Shown here piece after piece: positions 54,940 to 64,000 of a DNA stretch of 64,000 bases (positions are counted from its first letter, which is position 1; each line of letters starts with the position of its first letter). Position numbers and translations under genes: made by a program. Source of the stretch: Puccinia triticina (taxonomy: Eukaryota > Basidiomycota > Pucciniomycetes > Pucciniales > Pucciniaceae). The stretch is from contig NC_070566.1 of NCBI RefSeq assembly GCF_026914185.1, forward strand, positions 62,001-126,000, read 5' to 3'. Below the pieces are notes generated by a model, which made no database searches, was not told the DNA's origin, and saw nothing but the letters and a program-made list of their open reading frames with translations.

Positions 54940-56231
54940 CACCAGGAAAAAAAATAGTCACTTGATGACAAGTGACATCATGCCAGCTCCAGCGGGCTAC
55001 CCACCATCTACCCACCATCTACCCATCATCTACCCACCATCTACCCACCATCTACCCATCATGTACCCACCATCTACCCACCATCTAACCACTTTCAGAA
55101 TTTCCACAGGAGATCCTCAGTTTTCACTGGGCACCACTGATCCCCATTTCTGGTCAGCTGATACTCAGCTTTAGCTCCAAGCTTATGCTCAGCTTTGTTG
55201 CCCAGCTCATGCTCAGCTTTGTTGCCCAGATCAGAACCAGTCCTGGCCCAGCTGCGTTTCAGCTTTATTCCACTCATGGCTCATCTTAGACTCATACTAG
55301 GACTATCATTGGCCCAGCCAATGCTCAGCTGATTTTCAGCTTTGGATAAATCTCGGCCCAGCCAATGCTCAGATTCTGAGTCTGACCACTCCTGTAACAG
55401 CTTATGCTCATCTGTGGACCAGCCTTGGCTCAGCTGATGCTCAGCTGTGGACCAACCTTGGCTAAGACAATGCTCAGCTGTGAAACAGCCTTGGCTCAGC
55501 TGATGCTCAGCTGTGGACCAGCCTTGGCTCAGCTGATGTTCAGCTGTGGACCAGCCTTGGCTCAGATGATGTTCAGCTGTGGACCAGCCTTGGCTCAGCT
55601 GATGTTCAGCTGTGGACCAGCCTTGGCTCAGCTGATGCTCAGCTGTGGAACAGCCTTGGCTCAGGTGATATTAATCTTTTGAATAGTCTCAAAACATCTG
55701 ATAATCAGCTTTAGAACAGCCTTGGCTCAGCCAATGCTCAGCTTTGTACCAGCATTGGCTCAGCTGATGCTCAGATTTTGAAAAGTTTTGGCCCAGCTGG
55801 TGTTAATCTTTGGAACAGCATTGTCCCAGCTGATCCCAAGCTCTGCACAAGCCTTTTCCAAGATGATGCTCAGCTTGGACCATTGTTGGCTAAGCTGATG
55901 CTCAGATTTGGAATATTCTTGGTCCAGCTGACACTTGAATTTGTATTAGGCTTGGAATATCCAATGCTCAGCTGTGGCCCAGGCTCAGCCAATGCTCAGC
56001 TTTGGCCCAGGCTCAGTCAATGCCTACTGCTCAGCTTATGATGAGCATCAGCTGTTCCTGGGAAAAAATTAGGATCAGCTGACTGTGCCACATTGAGTGC
56101 TCTGGTGCAGTCCTGCAAGCTCTACAAGTGCTGGTGGAGCAGACTTGGAGCAGCGCTGGAGTCGCTCTGGAGCAGAAACCAAAGCTGCATCATGTCACTT
56201 GCCATCAAGTGACTATTTTTTTTTCCTGGTG
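54940..56231. mobile_element. Foldback/TIR element X2, sister of X1
   Basis: 1292 bp with ends CACCAGGAAAAAAAATAGTC and the inverse, continuing as ACTTGATGACAAGTGACATC in imperfect inverse; terminal repeats about 45 bp. The 3-bp repeat CGT lies at 54937-54939 and 56232-56234. The first 30 bases match X1 closely. The interior holds an 11-bp TACCCACCATC array (55001-55090) and a 33-bp array. There is no transposase. Confidence 0.88.
55400..55680 (+). repeat. 33-bp tandem repeat inside X2
   Basis: Units carry CAGCTGATGCTCAGCTGTGG then ACCAGCCTTGGCT, about eight good copies with degenerate ones from 55140 to 56040. The 33-bp period keeps a frame open as an 11-residue repeat (MLSCGPALAQL). CAGCTG/GCTCAGC motifs make it partly palindromic. 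It is not a supported gene. Confidence 0.85.
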
Positions 56232-57110
56232 CGTGTCCTTGAGCAACCTTGCTTCCATCCAGGGTGTAAATCAGTTCTGAATGGACAGAGGCACAGAATA
56301 AATCACAACCTGTGACACACTATGGTAAATTCCATGCCGCAAACCTGGGAAAATGTGATGGGAGATGCAAAGGCGCCATTGCAGAAGAAGGGGAGTTCTA
56401 TGAAAAGTTCTTGTTACTGCTTGAAAGTCCTGTGCACTTCTTGATTTATTTCAGGCAGATCACTGCTTTGTTTCTGATTGCAAGTTGAATTTGGCCCAAC
56501 AGCGGGGTCCGCCAGGCTGCAGAAAGATGTCATTGGGACTCCTTGGTTCAGCCCATCTAACCCTTGAATGAGTGGGGGCCTCTGCCCCCCAAAAATTCCC
56601 CTTGGCTTTCTTTCTTCAAAACCACAAGGGTACAAATTGCCGCTATTTTGCATGGGCAGCTTGTTTCACTGCACTCAATCAGGGGAGCAGCGGATGGCCC
56701 TGTCAGGCTGTGTGTCAGGTGGAGCAGTTGAGCTGCAGCTAAATGGCAGCAGCGTAATGATATCCTACAACTTCTGGATGATCAAATAGCAGTCAATGTT
56801 ATGTGATGAGCAATCATCCATTGCATGAGGGTGGGCCCCGCTGCATAGCTCAAAGTTTCCCACTCTGTAGTCACTCACAGAACACCTGTTTCCAGAACAA
56901 TTGTGTCATGGTTGAATTGGATTCGCTCGCACCTGAGCAATGCTGACCATTAGCCCAGCTGTGAGTGAGATTGGTGATGATGTTTCCTTGTTTGTAATGT
57001 TTGGTATTGCAGCATGTTGGTAACTTGTGGACATGTGTGTAATGATTTTCTGCGTTCCGGTCCAAACAGATGGCTAACATACCAAGCTGACCAGCCAAAC
57101 ATTGCCACCT
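56232..57110. other. Gap, no gene recognised
   Basis: Mixed-composition sequence with short frames only. It could hold the lost 5' part of the SNF2 pseudogene, but I see no helicase motif here. Confidence 0.35.
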
Positions 57111-57859
57111 GAACAACACGCTTTGTGGATGTATCAATCACAACACTCCTGGATGCTGACACCAAATTTGTTGAAAATCTACAGTAAGCAAATCAGTGTA
57201 AACCGAACTGACCTGTTAGTCCTGGCAGAAGTGACCTCCAATCCTTCCGAAGCAATGAGGAGTACATTTTGCCTTGGACAATTCATAATTCCTATTTCGT
57301 CTCCAACACACTTACCCGGCAGCACCATCCCACAGGTGGGCTTTCTGCAAAGAGGTCGCCGGAGAGTCCACGTGTATCAAGCACCACAGAAGCAAATTGG
57401 AGATCTCAGCAATACTGCAAGCAAACATCTGGGTCCTTTACTAGGGCCAGTATCAACTTGTTCAACTCCGGTGACCGATCGCAAGATCTCCCCCACCAAT
57501 CCCAATGTCATCAAGATAAGAGCATTTGTAGTGACCCTTCCTGGCGCCCAGCTTGAGCTCCGCGGTTGCGTTTTTAGTTGTTACTAGAATGTAGCCCTTG
57601 TGCAGTCAGCTTTCGAAGCTGCGCGGGTGGAGCTAACAACAATCTGGCACTACAATCCCAGTGTTTTCTTTGACATTCCACACTATGCTGATAACAGTGC
57701 GCAAGATGGCGGTATTGCTAAAGAGGATTGGCTTGCACCCGCTCTTTGGCTCTGTCGTACCAAGCTAAAACCGCACCAGCTGACTGCCCTCTGATTCCTC
57801 AGAGAAAACAAGTCCTCCCACCAGAACCCGTCGTTGGTTTGGAATCACCCGAGTAACGC

Positions 57860-58780
57860 TGTGGTGGCCCCTCTCGTGGCCAGCTATTCAGGAGCATCAC
57901 CGCCGCCAGCAACATCAAGACCAAGACTCCACTCGCTTCTCACTCCTCAAGACTCATCAAGATCCTCAAGACCTTCAAGAATTCACCCTCTTTCCATCAT
58001 CTTCCCACTTTCAACTGGCTCCCTTCTCAAGATCTTCCCCTTTTCCCTTCCTTTTCCCTCTCCTCATCTTCCACCCCCTTCTCTTCCATACTCCTTCCCC
58101 TCTTTCACTTCCCCTGTCCCCTGCCATCTAACTCTTTCATTTTTCTTGGTCCTAACACAGCATGTGCTGTGGGTTTATTTCCTTGTTTTGTTTCTGGTTT
58201 CTGTCTCTTTCTGTTTGTTTTTGCCTGTCTTGAGTGTTTTCTGTCTCCTCTTTTCTTTCTTCCTTTCTTCTCTCTGGCTCTCTTCTTTCTGCCTCATCTC
58301 ACTGTTCTTTTCTTGTTTCTTTGTGTTATGTTCTCTTTTCCTGCTTCTCTTGTTTGTTGTGAGTGTGTGCGCGTGTAGCGCGCGGAGGATGTGATGAAAT
58401 GTATGTGACATGTCACCCGGAGTCCAAGTTCAGCTTGAACTTGGATGATGGGTGGCCATGGCATTCTGATCCCCAGAATACAGACCATCACTGAGCTTAT
58501 AGATCCTATCTTCAGAGTTTCAACTTACGGGCTCCGCCCGCCGATCATCCTTCATCAGAGTTTTCCGGATCTTTTTCCTTCCTCTTCCTTAAGATCACAT
58601 CTCCCTTCCCCTCAAACAAAACAACCGCCGCCGAGGATCCAAACCCCCGGCGAACTTCTCAAAACCACCCAAAACCCAATAGCTATCCCTGATCCCCCCC
58701 ATTTTCAGCGCTCATCACCACGGACCACCCAGCCACGAGGGCAGCCTAAACAGCACCCATCCCCTCACACGACTGCCTCC
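57860..58780 (+). mobile_element. Pyrimidine-rich insertion related to 43055-43863
   Basis: It separates two helicase parts. It shares the composition order with 43055-43863: ATCCTCAAGACCTTCAAG-like start, long C/T-rich tract, TTTTGTTTCTG runs, CGCG block, GATGAAATGTATGTGACATG, then C-rich end. Exact ends were not resolved. Confidence 0.45.
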
Positions 58781-59700
58781 GCTTGTACGGACAGGAGTCC
58801 CTCAACGCCTGGCTTTGGGGCTTTACCTCTTGCGCTGGGATTGAAACAACGGCCAAATTGAAGGTGTCAAGGTCCCAGGGATCTATACTTGCGGACGATA
58901 TGGGTTTGGGCAAGACGTTGACGACTCTGGCTCATATCTTGTCAACTAGTGACTCAGCTGTTCAATTTCACTGGGCCAATTGGATACAGCGATCCGCAGC
59001 GACTCTGGTCATATGCCCGCTTGCAACCTTGTCTAATTGGGAGGCCAAAATCAGGCTCCACTTTGAAGAGAACGCCATCACCTACCAGGTCTTCCATGGA
59101 GCATCTCGGAAACAGTGCAGTAGGAAGGACCTACAGTCAGCCCTGGTGGTTTTGACCACATATGAGATGATTGCCGGGAGCGCCAATGGGTCACAGGAAG
59201 ATCAGCTGACGGTTGAATTGCTTAATCTGTGCTGGTTTAGAGTTGTCATCAACGAAGCCCAGTGAGTCAATTACTCCTTCCGCTTGTCAGCGCGTGCAAT
59301 GCTAAAATTTATTGTTAGTCTGATGAAGAATCCAGATGCAAACCGAACCCGGAACATTCAGCAACTTCAGTCCAAGTTTGTACTTTGCTTAACAGGCACA
59401 CCAGTCCAAAATCGCCTGACAGACCTGCAGAGTTTAATTACGACGTTGAGGATTGCCCCGTGGGATGAAGATCTGATTTGGAAGCGATGCTTGATTCCGC
59501 GAATGAATCTCAGGGCGGCAGAAGCAATCAGGAGTCTGACATCATTAATGCAGACGGTCTGCTTGAGACGAACCAAAGAGGTTATTTTGAACCTGCCTGA
59601 TAAGGTCGAGCATGCTGTCATTGTCAGGAACAGTCCACAATGGGAAGAAGTCTCAAGGGAGTTGCATCAAACTTTTGTCGCAACTTTTGGAAGATTACGG

Positions 59701-60561
59701 TGTGAGAACTCCTTTGGGACGGGTGGCAGTTCTGTGAGGGGGAGATAACAAATATGATATTTGCAGTTAAGCAATATTTATGTTACGGGTGGTTTGAAGG
59801 ACCTGCCCCTCTATTGTACTACACAAGGATTCTGACAAAAAAAATTATTTATTTTTGTGGCAAAACCTTGATAGAGATCACTATGTGTAGTAGTCTCTAT
59901 CAGACTTAGATCAAACAATGTAGATGATGTGCAATGACACAAGCTATTTAAGAACCTGATTATGATCACAGGTGTTGGGTGAGTGGATGTTTGAGATCAC
60001 ACTGTTAAATGAATGAGTGACTGGTTGGTTGGTGGCTGCTATTCACATGCTGAATTCAAATGAGGGGGGAGGAAGGGCTCCTTATATAGTAAAATGTGAG
60101 GGATTTTTGCTGGTGAGGAAGTAAGTTGAGGGATTTATGCTGGTGTGACTTCTCCTGTGAGGGATTTTTGCTGCATGGAAGCTTCTGTTGAGGGATTTTA
60201 GCTAGTGAGCCTTCTGATAAACGTGTGATCCAACATGTGACTGATGATGTCATGCAACCATACAGGGGTACGTGTGTGTACCTGTAGAAACTACACCCTA
60301 ACTATGTACTTGTACTTGATTCTATACTATGTACTACCAAATATAATTCTATAGTATTTGATTATGTTCTGTCACAAACCATTTAACCAAAATAACTTTT
60401 GACTGAGTGGAGCTATCCTAGTGGTTCAAGTGAGTGACTAGGGGTTAAATGACCTTCAGAATCTAATTATGCAATAATAAATCTAAGAATATATCTCCTT
60501 CTCATGTATTCAACCATCACTTTATGTAATTTGATACTTGAAACAGATTTGGCACACCACA
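59701..60561. mobile_element. Solo LTR-like insertion, family L3 (copy C)
   Basis: 861 bp from TGTGAGAACTCC to ACACCACA, flanked by the 4-bp repeat ACGG (59697-59700 and 60562-60565). Excision rejoins the helicase frame. CTCCTTATATAG near 60079 is followed by four GAGGGATTTTTGCTG-type repeats. ACGGGTGGTTTGAAGGACCTG near 59790 matches copy B. Confidence 0.85.
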
Positions 60562-61449
60562 ACGGTCATCTGGCAAGCAGTGGGACCACACCGAGTTTTT
60601 TCAACAGCTGACGATGCTGAGACAGTTTTGCAACCATCCTTTATTTGCAAGAAGCAAGCTGCTTGTTCAACCAACCTGGCGATGGGAGGATTCAGGCAAG
60701 ATTCTCCACCTGATCAGTAGTCTGGAAAACTTCTTGAGTGGAGTCCAAGGGATTAAATGACCAAAGGCTGTTGTATTTTCAAGTTTTGTTGGGTACTTGG
60801 AAATGTAAGCAGGGGTTTTTTCTCCAAAGGCAATGAATGAATTTTGCTGATTGCCTCCAACTACAGCATTGGACGCGCTCTGGAAGACAATCAGATGGTT
60901 TTCACACGGCTCACAGGGGATCTCACTGCGAGCAAGCGTGATGACAACCTCAGACGGTTTAGGGCCAATAACAATTGTAATGTATTATTGGGATCCCTGC
61001 AAGCAGCAGGAGTGGGTATTCACTTGCGATGCGCTCAGAACGTGTATCTCATGGTCAGTTTTTTTTCATACATTGCATTGAGCCTAAGGCTCACACGGAC
61101 TGATATTTTCCTTCAATCTTCAAGGAACCGAGTTGGAACCCAGCAAGTGAAAACCAAGCAATTGATAGACTTTATTGTTTGGGACAAAAACATCAGGTGT
61201 GCGTGTACCAATACTACGTGGATGGGAGCTTGGAAAAAAGCATTTTTCAAGTGCAGAGGCGGAAAGGGGAGTTGACTTTGTAAGCGCACAATTCCACCAG
61301 TGTGTTGATGTTCTGGGTGCTGATAAATGTCGAGACTGGACTACAGGCTAAGTGTACCGGCTGCAGGAAACAAGCAGTATGAGTGTGCACAGCTGCTAAT
61401 GACAAACCTCATGGAATGAAGACCTCACACTCACTGAGGAGTTGTACGT

Positions 61450-62556
61450 TTAGTGCGGGATGGTCAGATTTGGCCACTCTGCAGCTGGTTTTTCGTCAAG
61501 GAGCGCTCTTTGGGATTGAGTTAGTGTAGATAAGTATTGTGGGTCATAGCAGTTGACAGGTAGACTGCGGACAACGTGCTTGATGCCGATAGTTGGAATT
61601 GAATCCAAGGGTTTTTGCCGGCACTCCAATATGTATCCTTGCGCAAAGACCCAGCCCTTGGTGTTAATTTTCTTCTGAGCATAAATCACATCAACTTGTT
61701 GAGCAAAGCGAGTGAACTCGTCCGACCGCCAAGCCAAAGGCACCTTGACCAGAGAACGCGGAGGTGTAGTTTTGGTGTCAGAGGTTGCTTTGATGTTGTC
61801 AAACAAGGTTTTGAGAGCAGGATCGACTGGAAGCTTAAAGAGTGTTTCCTGGCAATGTTGTTGGATCTGTGGTGGTGTGGTAATGAGTGATCAGGATGCA
61901 GGAAAGAACAATTACTAAGGATGCCAATTTCTGACCTGCATTTGTATCTTTGTCTTTGATTCGGACTTCTGCTTTTTTGATTGTCTCACAGCGGAAAATC
62001 GACCCAAACGAAGTCCTTCCTGCCTGCCAATGAACCAGCAGTGGAGCAGGCCAAGTACGACAGATTTGGAACCCGCCTCCGCGGGATCAATGAAAAATTG
62101 ACTGAACGCTCCTTCCTTGTACGCATTCAACCAGTGTTTGAACACAAAAGCAGCGAAAATTTGATTCCAGTGCGCGTCCCACGGGTGATCCCAGGCAAAG
62201 GTCTGACTTGGGAAATGAGAGCGGGACAGGTCTTGCTGAAACAGAGCTCTGAATATTGGGTCGACTGTTTGAGATTTGACTAGGAGCGCAGCCTCTGGAA
62301 TCGGATCTATTGCATGAACGAGGATGGAGTCCGGCAGGTTTGAGCCGACGTGGAAGCTGTGTGGCAGGGGACGTATCTTCCACTCGTCCGACAGAGGTTT
62401 CTTCTTGGAAGGAACCAAGTTAAGCAGAGTCCTGAGGAAGGCTGACATGCTGCGAGAGCAGGGGGAGTTGGAATTTGGAAGCAACGTCGAATAGATTGCG
62501 TTGATCTTGGCGACTGTGCCTGGTGGTTTCCCATCTCAAAAATTGGCGTTAGACAT
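61450..62556 (-). CDS. Protein of unknown function, two exons, one early TGA
   Basis: Exons 62556-61936 and 61866-61450 with a 69-bp GT-AG intron in phase 0 encode 345 codons. Codon 7 is TGA (62538-62536), which fits CGA to TGA. If that is a true stop, initiation could only be from a later ATG (for example MSAFLRTLL near 62448). The protein is soluble, with aromatic-rich motifs (HFPSQTFAWDHPWDAHWNQI, FVFKHWLNAYKEGAF) and a basic stretch before the intron. I recognise no domain. It may belong to an expanded fungal family. The correct intron argues for a recent gene; the TGA suggests it is decaying. Confidence 0.6.
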
Positions 62557-63746
62557 GGGGATTGTGGAAGGGGAAACAGAGGCAATGGGTGGCTTAGGGG
62601 GACTTTAAGCTAGAGACAGCCAGCTTAAGTATTGCCTTACACATTAATTGGGTTTGGAGGCACAAAGGGGTGGTGTTGCCTGCTTGGCCTCAAAGGGGAT
62701 TTTCTGACAGGAAGGGGGGGTCCAACGCCTGGTGTTTGGTCCGAGGGAACCTCTATGTCCACCCTATTGTACGGCCGAACGGTTGGGTGGACAAGTGATG
62801 TCACGGCGTGGTGGAGCTGTGACATCAGCTGAAAAACTGGCCATGCGGTCCAGAGTGCCTTTCACCAACCAGTCAGCTGGTCCTCCGTGTGTTGGAACTT
62901 TGTCCACCCTAACGTACGCCCGTAAGTTACGGTGGACATGGGCTTCTCCCTGTTCAGTGATGGAGCACTGAAGATTGTCTTGCTTGTTTGCCAAAAAGAC
63001 TCCAAATTTACAGAACTTAGAAGGTAAGCTCCATCTTGCAACCAACCGCGCCGCGCCCTTCTTTGCAGTCAGCCTCCCATGATTCTCTCTCGCGCAGGGG
63101 AAGTCTGAGACGGTGCCTCCACCTTGGAGCATAGCGCCAACTCCACATCCGGGGCGCATTCTAAAGGGCCTTAGAGCATTGGGCAACCCAGGCTACCGCC
63201 ACAACCATGGTTTTGACTGGCTGGGATTTACGAGCTGCGCGCCCAACGATTTCAGACCCTGTTGGATATTCCAAGTCATGCGAAGTGCGCCGCCATGTTG
63301 CGCAATAGCAGCACAACTACTGCCAGCGTGCTGGGGGTCATTAGTTCCGGTTCCATGATGTGAATTACTAAACTGTCTCATTTCCCGACGCCGGAAGAAC
63401 CCACTCCAATGCAGATACACAATGACAGGCAATACATAGTGAACCTCTGCTGTCACACATCCTCAAGAACTCACAAAATTCAACAGGAGATGGCTCTTGC
63501 GCATGAGGTACCTTTGGTGGTGACGTTGTAATTGGTCCTGTACAAAGAAATCAAAGAGAGGTAAACGTTGAATGGAAGTAGGTACCGTTGATCTCATTAC
63601 AACTGTTGAGATAGTCATATTTATATTTCTTTCTCATGTTTCTTTCTTCTCTGTCTCTATGCTTCACACATGTCACAGCTCCACATTTCATGTCACACTT
63701 CTCATTGTATACCTGAGGCAGCGGGCGTGGAAGGATTCCCTTTTCC
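62557..63746. other. Gap with paired palindromes, no gene
   Basis: Two related imperfect palindromes lie at 62756-62792 (TGTCCACCCTA to GGGTGGACA around TACGGCCG) and 62888-62938 (TGTCCACCCTAACGTACG to CGTAAGTTACGGTGGACA). Open frames here are short and cross these repeats. No gene is seen. Confidence 0.45.
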
Positions 63747-63925
63747 CATCCTTCCACAACTCACTCGCCCGGCATCGTGCCCGCTGCTCTCAGGTACAGT
63801 CATATGTCTTTTCATTTCATTCCTTCTCTCTGTGTTGTTTTCTCTTGTTTCTTTTGTTCTTTAGTGTGCAATGATACTCATCCTTCCACAACTCACTCGC
63901 CCGGCATTGTGCCCGCTGCTCTCAG
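63747..63925. repeat. 47-bp direct duplication
   Basis: CATCCTTCCACAACTCACTC through CCGCTGCTCTCAG occurs at 63747-63793 and 63879-63925 with one difference (CATCGTG versus CATTGTG, again CpG to TpG). The separating 85 bp are T/C-rich. The rest of the window to 64000 shows nothing further. Confidence 0.75.
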
Positions 63926-64000
63926 TCCTTGTCTTGCTCAACAGGTTATGAGCACCAGCTAGCTCCCAGCTACAAACAGCACCGCTAAGCACGTAAAATA

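Larger units (their letters stand above)
57142..61283 (+). pseudogene. SNF2-family helicase, pseudogene split by two insertions
   Basis: The N-terminal part (57142-57850) ends CRTKLKPHQLTAL then a stop, FLREN and SLVWNHP, as expected before the ATPase core. The core resumes near 58790 with ILADDMGLGKTLTTLA (Walker A intact), CPLATLSNWEAKI, VINEAQ (DEAH box with Asp to Asn), LTGTPVQNRLTDLQSL and LRRTKEVILNLPDKV. After the LTR at 59701-60561 come EFFQQLTMLRQFCNHPLF, RLTGDLTASKRDDNLRRF and, past a normal GT-AG intron (61054-61124), NQAIDRLYCLGQKHQV, ending at 61283. Stops, frameshifts, insertions and the changed DEAH box make it non-functional. Intact relatives remodel chromatin or act in DNA repair. 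Confidence 0.85.

Noticed and set aside
55404..55682. Open frame of 11-residue repeats (MLSCGPALAQL type)
   Set aside because: The 33-bp satellite period explains the open frame. It lies inside a non-autonomous element and has no flanking coding sequence.
57834..58394. Hydrophobic frame of 186 codons resembling membrane segments
   Set aside because: It lies in the pyrimidine-rich insertion, and the apparent membrane segments come from TTT/CTT-rich sequence.
59262..59290. A 29-bp GT...AG intron after the DEAH box of the SNF2 gene
   Set aside because: It is shorter than the other introns here (67 bp and up) and does not leave the downstream frame intact, so it is more likely decay in a pseudogene.

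Overview
The window looks like nuclear DNA of a transposon-rich basidiomycete, most likely a rust fungus (Pucciniales). The evidence is short GT-AG introns of 67-146 bp, fungal Nha1/Sod2-type antiporters, a chromovirus, a Ty1/copia element, a KDZ-like transposase fragment and a small secreted-protein gene. The species assignment is inference; no rRNA, tRNA or organellar gene was recognised.

Layout. (1) 1-15060: tandem repeats and an old LTR, interrupted by a complete but dead Ty3/chromovirus (1866-14727, minus strand, 5-bp target duplication). That element carries a gag-only LTR element (4286-7538), a KDZ-like DNA transposon (8338-11235, itself carrying a CACTA-like element and two MITEs) and a KDZ-related MITE (14089-14491). 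(2) 15.5-21.7 kb: TIR elements, a three-exon gene for a small secreted protein (17924-18663, minus) and a tyrosine-recombinase remnant. (3) 22.1-34.6 kb: the host-gene core, three paralogous Na+/H+ antiporter genes, one on plus (22118-25645) facing two on minus (28884-26313 and 34619-30535), with conserved intron positions and identical sizes of exons 2, 3 and 4. (4) 35-39.7 kb: TIR repeats and a ~170/340-bp satellite array. (5) 39.7-51.3 kb: a second Ty3 element (plus), broken by a solo LTR, an 809-bp pyrimidine-rich insertion, a Ty1/copia element (44472-49421, TSD GAACC) and a 980-bp LTR. (6) 51.3-56.2 kb: palindrome arrays and two related foldback elements (52436-54296 and 54940-56231) with the same termini and 3-bp target duplications. 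(7) 57.1-62.6 kb: an SNF2-helicase pseudogene split by two insertions, then a two-exon gene of unknown function. (8) 62.6-64 kb: palindromes and a short duplication.

How it fits together. Only the antiporters, the secreted-protein gene and perhaps the 61.5-62.6 kb gene look like host genes; the rest is layered insertion. Many insertions are resolved to the base because target duplications are present and removing the insert rejoins a reading frame. The retroelement and helicase genes share one kind of damage: catalytic Asp/Glu to Asn/Lys changes and TGA stops, all explicable as CpG to TpG/CpA changes. The antiporters would export Na+/K+ at the plasma membrane and share an unusual signal-peptide-like first exon.
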